Positions 27,197 through 37,647 of a stretch of 64,000 nt of DNA are shown here, one piece after another; the first letter of the stretch is position 1; every line of letters begins with the position of its first letter. The DNA is from Pelobium manganitolerans (GTDB lineage Bacteria; Bacteroidota; Bacteroidia; Sphingobacteriales; Sphingobacteriaceae), in contig NZ_MBTA01000029.1 in NCBI RefSeq assembly GCF_003609575.1, forward strand, positions 163,117 through 227,116, read 5' to 3'. The notes under the pieces are model-generated. The model searched no databases. It was not told the DNA's origin and saw nothing but the letters and a program-made list of their open reading frames with translations. The translations under genes were made by a program, and so were the position numbers.

Positions 27197-30082
27197 GTGT
27201 TGAAGATATTACTCAAAAACCTGTATATCCTTTTTTTTAGTGTATTAGCCTTATGTTTTGTCGCTTGTAAAGCAAAAAAAGACAAGCCTAAGGTTAAGTT
27301 CATGAAAAATTTAACGGCGCATTACAACATTTATTTCAACGCCAAAGAATCTTTAGGAGAGAGCCAGTTAGCTATAAAAAATGCGCAGGAAGATGATTTT
27401 AGCCAGCTACTGGAAATTTTTCCCGTTCCAAATCCGGCCGCAGCCGCCAATGAAACACAAAATTTAGACGAGGTAATTAAACGGGCAAACATCATCGCCA
27501 CAGAAAAATACGAAAGCAACTGGGTTGATGACGCTTATTTGCTTTTGGCCGATGCCGAGTACCTAAAACGCGATTATTATAATGCGATAGAATATTACAG
27601 CTACGTAAGCCAAACTTTTACCCGCGAGAAAAAAAACAAGCTGGACGCCTATTTAGGGCAGGTAAAAAGTGATTTGGCTTTAGATTTGGTTGCCGATGCA
27701 GACTCGGTAATGAAACTGGCCGCAGCTTTAAATTACAAGTACAAAAAAGCAGAAGTAGCCGCCATGCAGGCAAAATTGGCCATTGTACATAATGATGCGC
27801 AAACCGCCATTGCGAAACTGAAAACTGCGGTTAACGCCACAAAAAACGCCTACCAAAAAATAAGATGGCGTTATATACTGGCACAACTGCAAGAACTTAA
27901 CGGCGATACCGAAAGCGCCACCGCCAACTATGATAAAGTGGCACGCAGTAATGCCGCATTTGAAATGGCTTTTAATGCCAACCTCTCCAAAATAAGGATC
28001 AGTGAAAATGCGGAGGGAAAAGATTTTGATAAAATTGCGACCTTAAAAAAGCTCTTGCGTGAAGATAAAAACCGCCAATTTAAAGATCAAATCTACTATC
28101 AAATTGCCAAAGCTTACCAGCAAGAAGGCAATTTCAAACAAGCCAGCCAATATTATACTACGGCTGCGCACACCGCCCCGGGTACGGTAAAGCAAAAAGG
28201 CTTGAGTTACCTGCGCTTGGCCGAGCTCAATTTTGAGTCGCTGAAAGATTATTCCAAAGCACAGTTGTATTACGATAGCACCCTGCAATTTTTACCAAAA
28301 GAATATCCCGGTTACAACACTATTGCCACCAAAGCCAAAAATCTGCAATATTTGGCGCAACGGTTAACCACTATTGAAAATGAAAGAGAAGGCCTGCGTT
28401 TAGCCAATTTAAGCGATGAAGAATTGGAACAACGTGTTGACTCCGTTTACAATGCTAGCTTGGTAAGCAACAAAAAAGTTGAAAGCACCGGCGCTGCCAA
28501 CTATCAAACACAAAGCATTAGCGACTACTCCGCCAGCAACAAAAACGCAGGTACTTTTTATTTTTATAACGATTTAGCCTTAAGCCAGGGTTTAAGCGCC
28601 TTTAAACGCCGTTGGGGTAACCGCAAATTGACCGATAATTGGCGGGTGAGCTCGGATAATGCAGTTGCAGCGGTAGATAAAGGTTTGGATCCGTTTAACG
28701 GTGCGGATGCAGATGCCACGCCTAATATGGTCGCCAATCGCGATTCGATTAAATCGCAGTTGACCAGAAGTATCCCTTACTCGGACGAAGCTAAAGCGCA
28801 GAGCCATCAAAAAATTGCCACCGCTTTATATGAAATCGCTTTGTTTTATAAAGATGTACTTAAAGACGATAATGAAGCCGTTGAAGCTTTTAGGGCGGTG
28901 ATAGAAAATTTCCCGAACGACAGGAACGCGGCCAATGTGTACTACCAGCTTTATCGTTTGGCATCTGCAGAGCATCCCGAGCAGGCTCAAATTTATAAAC
29001 AGAAGCTGTTAAGCGAATTTCCAAATAGCATTTATGCAAAAGCGATTGGCAATCCAGATTTTGGCAAAGACCGCGAATTGCGTTTACAGCAGGCCAAAAA
29101 TGATTATGCAAAGGTGTACAAGCTGTATCAGGATAAAAAGTACGTTGAAACCTTAAATGAAATTAACGCTTTAAAATCGTCTTATACGGGCTTGGCAGAG
29201 CTGGAGCCAAATTTCGCTTATCTTGAAGCTTTAGCCATTGGCCACACCCAAAAAACACCGGCCTTTTTAACCAGCTTAAACCAAATTGTTACGCTTTATC
29301 CTGAAGATAAAAGTATTACGCCTTTGGCCACACGCCAAATTTCGATCATCCAAACTAACCGCGCGCTTTTTGACCAGCGAAACACCGCTTTGTTAGATCA
29401 TGATTATAACAGTTATAATTATCCGCAACCGCAGTACAGTTTTAAACAAGAGCCAGAGCCAGTTTTACAAAAAACTACAGAAACGGCAAAACCTGCTAAT
29501 CCGCCAGCGCAAACCCAACCTGTGGTGGTAGCGCAAAACCCAGCTCCAATTGTAAATGCGCCGGCACCGGATATGGATGATATCCAAGGAACCTACAACA
29601 AAACCGCAAAAGCAACCGAAGAGTTAACCAAAGCCCAACCGGTAGAACCTATAATTACCAACAGCAATACGCCACAACCTGCAACACCAACCGTGGCCGA
29701 AAAACCTGCTGCTTTGGTTTTTAGCACTAATGAACGGCAAAGGCATTTAATCGTTATCAACATATCGGACCCGAAACAAAATATTGCACAGCCTTTTTCT
29801 AAGCTATCGCGATATTTTTATTCTAAATTTGACCCCTCAGAAGTAAAATTGGTAATCCGCGTAGTTGGCGGAACGGAGAAGTTTATCATTATCAGCGGTA
29901 CGTTTATTACTAAAGAACAAACCGAAATAGTGCTTGACGAGCTTAAAAAGAACATGCCGGAGATTATGGAAGGGCAAACCACCCAATATCAAACCTTTAT
30001 TGTTTCTGAAGATAACTTAAAATTACTGACTGATAAATCTGCCGTAGAGCAATATCTCAAATCTATTAGTCCAACAAAATAA
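27197..30082 (+). CDS. sprE: Type IX secretion system periplasmic lipoprotein PorW/SprE
   Basis: 961 aa, GTG start. Lipobox at LALCFVACKAKK (Cys 24). N-terminal FMKNLTAHYNIYFNAKESL is the SprE/PorW signature; tetratricopeptide-like helices cover residues about 100-400 and 550-720, followed by a proline-rich linker (750-830) and a small C-terminal domain. In Flavobacterium and Porphyromonas this lipoprotein is needed for type IX secretion. Its stop overlaps the PBP1A start (TAATG). Confidence 0.9.
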   Translation: MLKILLKNLYILFFSVLALCFVACKAKKDKPKVKFMKNLTAHYNIYFNAKESLGESQLAIKNAQEDDFSQLLEIFPVPNPAAAANETQNLDEVIKRANIIATEKYESNWVDDAYLLLADAEYLKRDYYNAIEYYSYVSQTFTREKKNKLDAYLGQVKSDLALDLVADADSVMKLAAALNYKYKKAEVAAMQAKLAIVHNDAQTAIAKLKTAVNATKNAYQKIRWRYILAQLQELNGDTESATANYDKVARSNAAFEMAFNANLSKIRISENAEGKDFDKIATLKKLLREDKNRQFKDQIYYQIAKAYQQEGNFKQASQYYTTAAHTAPGTVKQKGLSYLRLAELNFESLKDYSKAQLYYDSTLQFLPKEYPGYNTIATKAKNLQYLAQRLTTIENEREGLRLANLSDEELEQRVDSVYNASLVSNKKVESTGAANYQTQSISDYSASNKNAGTFYFYNDLALSQGLSAFKRRWGNRKLTDNWRVSSDNAVAAVDKGLDPFNGADADATPNMVANRDSIKSQLTRSIPYSDEAKAQSHQKIATALYEIALFYKDVLKDDNEAVEAFRAVIENFPNDRNAANVYYQLYRLASAEHPEQAQIYKQKLLSEFPNSIYAKAIGNPDFGKDRELRLQQAKNDYAKVYKLYQDKKYVETLNEINALKSSYTGLAELEPNFAYLEALAIGHTQKTPAFLTSLNQIVTLYPEDKSITPLATRQISIIQTNRALFDQRNTALLDHDYNSYNYPQPQYSFKQEPEPVLQKTTETAKPANPPAQTQPVVVAQNPAPIVNAPAPDMDDIQGTYNKTAKATEELTKAQPVEPIITNSNTPQPATPTVAEKPAALVFSTNERQRHLIVINISDPKQNIAQPFSKLSRYFYSKFDPSEVKLVIRVVGGTEKFIIISGTFITKEQTEIVLDELKKNMPEIMEGQTTQYQTFIVSEDNLKLLTDKSAVEQYLKSISPTK

Positions 30083-32328
30083 TGCAAAAAAACACGCTAA
30101 CAAAGGCTGACATCAGCAGATACAACAAAATATTTTGGAAGTGCCTGGCAGGACTCATCGCATTTATTGCTTTGGTGTTAATGGCAACGTCTTTCGGTCT
30201 CTTCGGAGAATTGCCTTCATTCCGTGATTTGGAAAACCCTAAAAGCAACCAAGCCTCTATCATTTATACCGAGGATAAAACAGAGCTGGGGAATTATTTT
30301 GTGCAAAATCGGTCAAATATCCGTTATCAAGACATATCGCCCAACGTGATTAACGCTTTAATTTCTACCGAAGACGTAAGGTTTAAAGACCACTCGGGTA
30401 TAGATTTTAAACGAACGTTCACCATCTTTTTTTATAACCTGATTGGCAAAAAGCAAGGAGGTAGTACCATTACGCAACAGCTGGCCCTTAACCTATTTTC
30501 TGAGGAAGGGCGTGCCAGATCTGTTTTTAAGCGTATTCCGCAGAAGTTGCGCGAGCTGATTGTAGCTATTAAGTTAGAACGCAATTATACCAAAGAAGAA
30601 ATTATTACCATGTACCTCAACACGGTCGACTTTGGAAACAATTCTTTTGGAATTAAAGCCGCGGCGCGTACCTATTTTAATACCACGGCCGCAAAATTAA
30701 GCGCTCCGCAGGCTGCAACCCTTGTAGGTATTTTAAAAGGTGTCACTTTATATTCGCCAACACGTAACCCAGAGCGTGCTTTAGGTCGGAGAAACCTGAT
30801 TTTGAGCAAAATGCGCGATGAGCATTTCATCACCGAAGAAATGTATCAGTCTGCCAAAGAAAAAGGACTAGAGTTGCGCTTTAGACCAACCAACCATAAC
30901 GAAGGTTTGGCAACCTACTTCCGTGCGGTGTTAAAACAAGATATCCAAAAAACTTTAGCCAAACTTTCCATTACAAAAGCAGATGGCAGTGCTTACGATT
31001 TGGACAGAGACGGTTTAAAAATTTACACCACCATTAACTCTAAAATGCAAGCTTACGCCGAGCAGGCACAGCGCGAATACATGAAAGAGTTGCAGGCGCA
31101 ATTTAACGCACATTGGAAAGGCAGAAATGCGTTTAAAGGGAACGAAAACCTGATTGTGCAGGGCATGAAACGCTCTGACAGGTACGCCGCCTTGAAAGAA
31201 GAAGGCCTTTCCGAAGAAGAAATCAAAGCCAATTTTAACGAGCCCGTAAAAATGGAAATCTTTAGCTGGCGAGGAAATATCGATACTACGATGAGCCCTA
31301 TCGACTCGATAAAGTATTACAAAATGATTTTACGTAACTCGATGATGGCAATGGATCCGCAAAATGGTGAAGTGCGTGCTTGGGTAGGCGGAATTGATTT
31401 TGAACATTTTAAATACGACCAAGTGAAGATGGGCACACGCCAGGTAGGTTCAACTGCGAAGCCTTTCACTTATGCCGTAGGGATTGATAATGGTTACTCG
31501 CCGTGCTACCAAGTAGAAAACGTGCCATATACGGTTACCGGCTATGGCGAGCCTTGGACACCGCGCGGATATGGTTCTATTCCGGGATTTTTGACCTTAC
31601 GTAAAGCATTGGCAAACTCTCAAAACTTTATCACCGCTTGGGTAATGCAGCAGGTTGGCCCAACGGCGGTGGCAACGCTAATTAAAAGAATGGGAATTAC
31701 GTCTGACGTACCGCCCTACCCTTCTATCGCCCTGGGATCTTTTGAGGCTTCTGTTTACGATATGACAGGTGCATACAGTGCCTTTGTAAACCACGGCGTT
31801 TGGACAGAGCCAATTTACCTTACCAGAATTGAGGACAAAAACGGGAATGTTTTGTATGAGCGCAAACCTAAAGTGGTACAAGCTTTAAATGAACAAACCG
31901 CTTACGTAATGACTTATATGTTGAAAGGCGTTGTTGAGCAAGGTACCGGCGTAAGGCTGCGTTACAGATATGGCCTAACCAATCCGATAGGTGGTAAAAC
32001 AGGTACTACCAACGACAACTCCGACGGTTGGTTTATGGGCATTACACCACAACTGGTAGCTGGCGTTTGGACCGGTTGCGAAGACCGGGCAATACATTTT
32101 AGAAGCACCAATTTGGGTGAAGGCGCAAACACTGCTTTGCCGATTTTCGCGCTGTTTATGAAAAAAGTTTATGCTGATAGCGAATTGGGCATCAAGAAAA
32201 ACGTGGACTTTCAAGCGCCGGCCAATGGACTCACCATTACATTAGACTGCAACCAATATCAAAACACCGAGTCGCCAAAAACCGGTGAAACGGGCGGTGC
32301 TAGTCCCGATGAACGCTTAGGATTTTAG
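30082..32328 (+). CDS. Class A penicillin-binding protein (PBP1A-like)
   Basis: Bifunctional peptidoglycan glycosyltransferase and transpeptidase, 748 aa. One N-terminal membrane helix; glycosyltransferase motifs ISTEDVRFKDHSGID and GGSTITQQLALNLF; transpeptidase motifs GSTAKPF (SxxK), NSQNF (SxN) and GGKTGTT (KTG). Immediately downstream of sprE and followed by a terminator. Confidence 0.95.
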   Translation: MQKNTLTKADISRYNKIFWKCLAGLIAFIALVLMATSFGLFGELPSFRDLENPKSNQASIIYTEDKTELGNYFVQNRSNIRYQDISPNVINALISTEDVRFKDHSGIDFKRTFTIFFYNLIGKKQGGSTITQQLALNLFSEEGRARSVFKRIPQKLRELIVAIKLERNYTKEEIITMYLNTVDFGNNSFGIKAAARTYFNTTAAKLSAPQAATLVGILKGVTLYSPTRNPERALGRRNLILSKMRDEHFITEEMYQSAKEKGLELRFRPTNHNEGLATYFRAVLKQDIQKTLAKLSITKADGSAYDLDRDGLKIYTTINSKMQAYAEQAQREYMKELQAQFNAHWKGRNAFKGNENLIVQGMKRSDRYAALKEEGLSEEEIKANFNEPVKMEIFSWRGNIDTTMSPIDSIKYYKMILRNSMMAMDPQNGEVRAWVGGIDFEHFKYDQVKMGTRQVGSTAKPFTYAVGIDNGYSPCYQVENVPYTVTGYGEPWTPRGYGSIPGFLTLRKALANSQNFITAWVMQQVGPTAVATLIKRMGITSDVPPYPSIALGSFEASVYDMTGAYSAFVNHGVWTEPIYLTRIEDKNGNVLYERKPKVVQALNEQTAYVMTYMLKGVVEQGTGVRLRYRYGLTNPIGGKTGTTNDNSDGWFMGITPQLVAGVWTGCEDRAIHFRSTNLGEGANTALPIFALFMKKVYADSELGIKKNVDFQAPANGLTITLDCNQYQNTESPKTGETGGASPDERLGF

Positions 32329-32344
32329 AAATGCTTACAAAAGG

Positions 32345-32369
32345 AAAACCACCCGCAACGGTGGTTTTT
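32345..32369 (+). terminator. Terminator after the PBP1A gene
   Basis: Stem AAAACCACC/GGTGGTTTT (9 bp), loop CGCAAC, T-run. Its T-run lies within a few bases of the uvrC promoter element. Confidence 0.85.
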
Positions 32370-32371
32370 CT

Positions 32372-32379
32372 TATTTTTG
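32372..32379 (+). promoter_or_regulatory. -7 promoter element (TATTTTTG) of uvrC
   Basis: TAnnTTTG match ending 6 nt before ATG 32386 and starting 3 nt after the preceding terminator; implies a leaderless uvrC transcript. Confidence 0.55.
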
Positions 32380-32385
32380 CAGGAT

Positions 32386-34194
32386 ATGTTTGATTACAAA
32401 TCGGCTTTAAAGAAAGTTCCGCACAAACCGGGTGTTTACCAATATTACGATGCCAACGGCGAGCTGATTTATATCGGGAAAGCCAAAGATTTACGCAACC
32501 GGGTAGCTTCGTACTTTATCAACGACAACTATAAGGTTAACGCAAAAACCAAGGTGTTGGTCAGCAAAATACGTAGCCTAACTTTTACTATTGTTGATAC
32601 CGAGATTGATGCCTGGCTTTTAGAAAACAGCCTTATCAAAAAACACCAGCCACGCTACAACGTTCTGTTGAAAGATGACAAAACTTACCCTTGGATTGTG
32701 ATCAAAAACGAGGCATTTCCGCGCATTTTTGCAACCAGGCGCTTAATTAAAGACGGAAGCAAATATTTTGGCCCCTACCCCTCTGTAAGTATGATGCACC
32801 ATATTTTGGATTTAATTAGGGAAACTTACCAACTGCGCACTTGCAACTTGGCCTTAAACAAGCAAAATATTGAAGCGGGGAAGTTTAAAGTTTGCTTGGA
32901 ATACCAGATCGGGAATTGTAAAGGTCCTTGCGAAGCGCACCAGTCCGAAGAAGACTATAACCGGCAGATTGAAGAAATAAAAGACATTTTAAACGGCAAA
33001 ATAGGCGCAGTTTTAAGAGCTCTAAAAGATCAGATTACTGAGGAAGCTTCTCGCCTAAACTTTGAGGAAGCACACCGTTTACAGCGCAAATACGAACTGC
33101 TGGAGCGCTACCAAAGCAAATCTACCATTGTTAACTCGTCTATCACCGAAGTGGATGTATTTAGCATCGCGTCGGATGAAAAAATCAGCTTCGTAAATTA
33201 CTTAAAAGTAATGCACGGCACCATCATCCAAACCCAAACCATCGAATTAAAAAAGCGTTTGGATGAATCTGATGAAGAGCTACTTTCAATTGCAATTTCC
33301 GAATTTAGAGCGCGTTTTAACAGCACTTCAAAAGAAATTATCGTTCCGTTTGAGCTGGAATTGGAAGATGAGAACGTCAAATTTACCGTCCCAAAACTTG
33401 GTGAAAAGAAAAAACTGTTAGAGCTATCGCAAAAAAACGTTCTGTTCTTTAAAAAAGATAAAATTGAGCAGTATGAAAAATTAAACCCCGAGTTGCGTAC
33501 AGAGCGTCTTTTGTTGCAGATGCAAAAAGACTTGCGGCTAAACCAACTGCCTAGGCACATCGAGTGTTTTGATAACTCTAACTTTCAAGGAAAATATCCC
33601 GTTTCGGCCATTGTGGTGTTTAAAGACGCCAAGCCTTCAAAAAAAGACTATCGCCACTTTAACGTAAAAACGGTAGAAGGTCCAAATGATTTTGCCACCA
33701 TGGAAGAAGCGGTTTTTAGGCGCTACCGGCGTTTGTTAGAAGAGGGTGAAGCTTTGCCACAGCTCATTATCATCGATGGTGGCAAAGGCCAGCTTTCATC
33801 AGCGGTAAAGAGCTTAAAAGCTTTGGACATCTACAATAAAGTAACGGTTATTGGTATTGCCAAACGTTTGGAGGAGCTATATTATCCTGGCGATCAATAT
33901 CCGCTTTATTTGGACAAAAAATCGGAAACGCTAAAGATCATCCAACACCTACGGGATGAGGCACACCGCTTCGGCATAACATTTCACCGGAAAAAACGCG
34001 ATCAGGGCACTTTAAAAACCGAGCTTGAAATGATAGGCGGAGTTGGTAAAACATCGGCCGAGAAGCTTTTAAAGCACTTTAAATCCGTAAAAAAAATTAA
34101 AGAAGCCACAGAGGAGCAATTGTTGGCCGTGGTTAACAAAAAGCAAGCTATGGCTATCCTAAGCTTTTTCAACCAAAAAAGCCTTCCCAAATAG
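32386..34194 (+). CDS. uvrC: Excinuclease ABC subunit C
   Basis: Nucleotide-excision-repair nuclease making both incisions. 602 aa from ATG 32386 (a TTG three codons upstream lies inside the promoter). N-terminal GIY-YIG domain (GVYQYYDANGELIYIGKAKDLRNRV), cysteine-containing middle, UvrB-binding region, RNase H-like C-terminal nuclease (ECFDNSNFQGKYPVSAIVVF) and helix-hairpin-helix end. Its last codons and stop form one side of the terminator of the convergent gldN operon. Confidence 0.97.
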   Translation: MFDYKSALKKVPHKPGVYQYYDANGELIYIGKAKDLRNRVASYFINDNYKVNAKTKVLVSKIRSLTFTIVDTEIDAWLLENSLIKKHQPRYNVLLKDDKTYPWIVIKNEAFPRIFATRRLIKDGSKYFGPYPSVSMMHHILDLIRETYQLRTCNLALNKQNIEAGKFKVCLEYQIGNCKGPCEAHQSEEDYNRQIEEIKDILNGKIGAVLRALKDQITEEASRLNFEEAHRLQRKYELLERYQSKSTIVNSSITEVDVFSIASDEKISFVNYLKVMHGTIIQTQTIELKKRLDESDEELLSIAISEFRARFNSTSKEIIVPFELELEDENVKFTVPKLGEKKKLLELSQKNVLFFKKDKIEQYEKLNPELRTERLLLQMQKDLRLNQLPRHIECFDNSNFQGKYPVSAIVVFKDAKPSKKDYRHFNVKTVEGPNDFATMEEAVFRRYRRLLEEGEALPQLIIIDGGKGQLSSAVKSLKALDIYNKVTVIGIAKRLEELYYPGDQYPLYLDKKSETLKIIQHLRDEAHRFGITFHRKKRDQGTLKTELEMIGGVGKTSAEKLLKHFKSVKKIKEATEEQLLAVVNKKQAMAILSFFNQKSLPK

Positions 34195-34203
34195 GAAGGC
34201 TTT
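34175..34203 (-). terminator. Terminator of the gldKLMN operon, overlapping the uvrC stop
   Basis: 10-bp stem AAAGCCTTCC/GGAAGGCTTT, loop of 6 nt containing part of the uvrC TAG; on the minus strand followed by TTTTTT. On the plus strand the T-tract is weak. Confidence 0.8.
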
Positions 34204-34245
34204 CAATTCATTATTTATTACCTTTTAATTTTAACTTTTTACTTC

Positions 34246-35148
34246 TTAATGCTCCCACATATCCTGCTCGTACTGGATTAACGAGCGCTTGATACGGTCT
34301 GCCTCTAGCAATTTATCCAAACCTGATTTTAAATCGGGCCGGTTGGCTAATTTATATCCATCTGGATTAGATTCCTCAATAATCAAACTGGAGAAATAAC
34401 GCAATTGAAACACATCGTCAAAAGTGTAGCGTATTTTCTCGTTAGGATGGTAAACGTTAAACTTACAGATATAATTTCTAATAGTTGGGTAGTTCACGTA
34501 AAACATACCGTTCATATCTGCTCCTGCTTCACCAATCTTCACTGCTGGGTCTTTAAGTTTAGGCACACTTGCAGAACTTGCCGCACTGCTTGGCACGATT
34601 AAACCAATTGCAATGATAAAAGATTTGAATTCCGCCCTATTCGTATCAAAATACCAGTCTTCTATTAAACGTAAACCGCATTTAGCCAATAATTCTTGAT
34701 CCGAAAACTGCAATGGATAGCCTAACCCGGCAGACGCATCTGTTTTAGTAAGCAAGGTATTATAGTCAATCAACTCTTCTACCCTACCTGTACTCGGGTT
34801 CCAAGTTTGGTATGCTTCAATCTTTTGTTCTGATATACCGCGCAACAAAATCGTCAAAAAGTTTCTGTTGGTATCTACCGGCGTAAGATAACGGTTGGCC
34901 GGATCCGCAAAGTAGATATCGCGCGTCAATCGTTTTGCAAAAATCACATCGTCGCTTTTAACGCGCGGTAATTCTGGCGCGCAGTTAACGGGTTCTTTAC
35001 CCAATTCTTTTTCACGTGCCAACTTTCCTTCTTCCGATTTTTGAAAAATCGAATATATAGGCATCACTTTAGGCTTATCAGAGTCTTTTTGTGCAAGAAC
35101 CTGTAAGCTTATGCCTACCATTAAGAAAAAAATACTTACTTTTTTCAT
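34246..35148 (-). CDS. gldN: Type IX secretion/gliding protein GldN
   Basis: 300 aa from ATG 35148 (MKKVSIFFLMVGISLQVLAQ, a signal peptide); an upstream start adds 16 unlikely residues. Ring-forming partner of GldK in the periplasmic part of the T9SS. Conserved VDTNRNFLTILLRGISEQKIEAYQ and IEDWYFDTNRAEFKSFIIAIGLI are visible. Last gene of gldK-L-M-N. Confidence 0.95.
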   Translation of the reverse strand: MKKVSIFFLMVGISLQVLAQKDSDKPKVMPIYSIFQKSEEGKLAREKELGKEPVNCAPELPRVKSDDVIFAKRLTRDIYFADPANRYLTPVDTNRNFLTILLRGISEQKIEAYQTWNPSTGRVEELIDYNTLLTKTDASAGLGYPLQFSDQELLAKCGLRLIEDWYFDTNRAEFKSFIIAIGLIVPSSAASSASVPKLKDPAVKIGEAGADMNGMFYVNYPTIRNYICKFNVYHPNEKIRYTFDDVFQLRYFSSLIIEESNPDGYKLANRPDLKSGLDKLLEADRIKRSLIQYEQDMWEH

Positions 35149-35220
35149 CTGTTTTATCTTAAATTTCAGAGGTGTACGTTTTAGCTTATACGACAATCGA
35201 TGATGATTGTTTGCTTAAAT

Positions 35221-36750
35221 TTATCTACCTACCGAAATACTTACTGCTCCTTCTAACGTTCTTGTAGTACCATCTTCACCCGCAACAACAATATTCTGGA
35301 AACTTAACATGTCACCCGGATTTAAACTGCTCATGTTCTGTTTTATTGCGCCACTAAAGTTTCCTTCTTTAGATTGGTAAAATAAAGGGTCTTGGCGTGG
35401 GCGCGTAATGAACAAGTTAAAGCTTATTACCCTAAATTTAAGGTCAAAATCAAAATTTTTAAGTTCGGCTTCTAAACCGCTGGTAGATCTGGCAGTTGCC
35501 GAAGATACCTGACCGGAGGCTTTGTTAGCAAAAGTTGCAATTGGATCTGGTACCGTTTTAATCCTGAATTTGGTAGCGCCCAAAACCTGCGATTTACCCG
35601 GCTCAATTTCCGCAGAAACTGTAACAACAGCCTCTGTACCGCCACTTACTTTCACGTTGTAATTTCCGTTTGAACCACTGATAGAGCCGTTGGAAATGCT
35701 AACTTTTAATTTTTCTTTTGCAATACCCGGCGCAGATACCGAAACTGGGTTTAAAACTCCTCTATAAAACACATTCATTTTATCCGGAGATACCACCGCA
35801 GAAGGTTTTGCCACCTGGTATTCGATTGGGTCCGTGGTGAAAGATTTAATTTCACCGCTGGTAGGGTCTTTAAAAGAAACTGTACCTGTCCATTTGTAAA
35901 CACCTTCTTTGGTACCGCCAGATTTGTATTTGGCCACACCATTATCGTTTGGCAAAACAGAGCCATTAACCGTCGCGGTAATTGGAATGCTAGAGCTTCC
36001 CGCAGTTAAAAATACATCCGCTTCGTAGGTTTGCCCTGCTAATATATAGCTACTTTTAGCCACGGCCACCGCGCGGTACGAGTCTACAACGCCACCACCG
36101 GTAGTTTCTTGGTACAATTTATTAATTACGTAAGCCTCTGCGTTCTTCGTATCGTTCTGGAATTTCGAAAGCAATGTAATGGTTGAAGTTAAAGGCTTAC
36201 CTTCTCCAAAGTTGTAATTAGACCAAGATTGAGGAGTTTTAGTACTTGGGTTAATCTTTGGCCATTCTAATTCTAAACCAATTCCTTTTGGGGTTTGGTT
36301 AATTAAAACTGCCATTTTTTTAGCAGCTTCCTCTATTTTCTTTTGCAAAGCATCGCCTTTTTTCTTTTCTACCAGCTCTTTATGAGAAATTCCCAAATCG
36401 TCCCTCTTTTTCAAGTCACCGTTTTCGGTTAAACCGTCGGTCATTTTAATCAGTTCTTGTTTAACACGCTCAATTTCAGCGACTAAACCATCACCAATTT
36501 CTTTAGCTTGTTGGGCCTTTTTGTAATTCTCTTCTGCCTTTTTAGGCGCATTATCATAATAGTTTTTGAAAAGCGTCATGATAAACTTTAAACGATCGTT
36601 CATGTTTTCATTACTCTTTTCTAAGCCGTCTCTTACGGTTTTAAAGGCATCTAACACGGTATTACTTACGTTAAGTGCTAACATGGCCATCAGCACCAGG
36701 TACATAATACCGATCATCTTCTGCCTTGGGGTTTCCTTACCACCTGCCAT
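35221..36750 (-). CDS. gldM: Type IX secretion/gliding motor protein GldM
   Basis: 509 aa. Starts MAGGKETPRQKMIGIMYLVLMAMLALNVS, the GldM signature with a single membrane helix, followed by a large periplasmic domain rod. With GldL it forms the proton-driven motor that powers T9SS and gliding. Confidence 0.97.
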   Translation of the reverse strand: MAGGKETPRQKMIGIMYLVLMAMLALNVSNTVLDAFKTVRDGLEKSNENMNDRLKFIMTLFKNYYDNAPKKAEENYKKAQQAKEIGDGLVAEIERVKQELIKMTDGLTENGDLKKRDDLGISHKELVEKKKGDALQKKIEEAAKKMAVLINQTPKGIGLELEWPKINPSTKTPQSWSNYNFGEGKPLTSTITLLSKFQNDTKNAEAYVINKLYQETTGGGVVDSYRAVAVAKSSYILAGQTYEADVFLTAGSSSIPITATVNGSVLPNDNGVAKYKSGGTKEGVYKWTGTVSFKDPTSGEIKSFTTDPIEYQVAKPSAVVSPDKMNVFYRGVLNPVSVSAPGIAKEKLKVSISNGSISGSNGNYNVKVSGGTEAVVTVSAEIEPGKSQVLGATKFRIKTVPDPIATFANKASGQVSSATARSTSGLEAELKNFDFDLKFRVISFNLFITRPRQDPLFYQSKEGNFSGAIKQNMSSLNPGDMLSFQNIVVAGEDGTTRTLEGAVSISVGR

Positions 36751-36791
36751 ATCTTAAATTTTTTAAAGCGTTTTTTAAATTAATTTAATGA

Positions 36792-37598
36792 TTATGCTCT
36801 AGGCTGGTTCATGGCAGAAAGCATGTTTCCGTAAACCGCATTTAAGCTGGCTAAGTTCTTAGAAAGTCTGGCAACTTCATCTTTAAACTGTTTAGAATCG
36901 TCCATAGAATCGTTAAAGTTTGCCATGGTTTGCGATAAGTTAGCGTAAAACTTGTTCATAGATTTCAAGTGTGCGCTTGAATCTTGAAGCTCCAGCTCAT
37001 AAACCGCGTTAAGTGCAGAAATATTTTTACCTAAATTATTGATCTGGTTGTGATATTCTTTTGAACCTTCTGTTGCCGAAGCAATAGATGACACGCCTTC
37101 AGTAGCTTTGTCAAAAGCATTGCTAAGGTTAGACGCTTTGCTAGACGCCGCTTGAATATTGGCCGCAAATTCGTTTGTGGCAACTGTTGCATCTGCCGCA
37201 TTGGAAATAGAGGCAACTTTATTGCTGAAATTCTCTAATCCTTCTTTAATTTTTGCAACTACATCATCGCCAACTTTTAAATCAGGGAAACCGCCGCCGC
37301 CGCCCGCAGTGCCTTTAATTTCCAACTCATTTAACTTAACCGGCTTAGACATATCAATTGCGCCACCGGCGAAATCTTCTGAAAGCTGAGGATAAACCTT
37401 CTCCCATTTCGGGTCTTTGTGTGGAGGTACGAAACCCATTATAAAGAATAAAATAGCCTCTGTTGCCAAACCGATACCGATGATGAGCTCGCCACCCGGC
37501 CAGTGAAGGATTTTAGCCATCGCGCCTATAATTACCACTGTTGCACCCCAAGATATAATAGCATCTAAGGTGAAGATCTTTCTCTTTTTGTTAGCCAT
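36792..37598 (-). CDS. gldL: Type IX secretion/gliding motor protein GldL
   Basis: 268 aa. Two N-terminal membrane helices (ISWGATVVIIGAMAKILHWPGGELIIGIGLATEAILFFIMGF, with the motor glutamate in ATEAI) and a long cytoplasmic coiled region. Proton channel partner of GldM. Confidence 0.97.
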   Translation of the reverse strand: MANKKRKIFTLDAIISWGATVVIIGAMAKILHWPGGELIIGIGLATEAILFFIMGFVPPHKDPKWEKVYPQLSEDFAGGAIDMSKPVKLNELEIKGTAGGGGGFPDLKVGDDVVAKIKEGLENFSNKVASISNAADATVATNEFAANIQAASSKASNLSNAFDKATEGVSSIASATEGSKEYHNQINNLGKNISALNAVYELELQDSSAHLKSMNKFYANLSQTMANFNDSMDDSKQFKDEVARLSKNLASLNAVYGNMLSAMNQPRA

Positions 37599-37647
37599 TT
37601 GTTTTTTTAGATTGTAAGTTTAAGTTCTGTTGTTTATTGTGTTTGTT

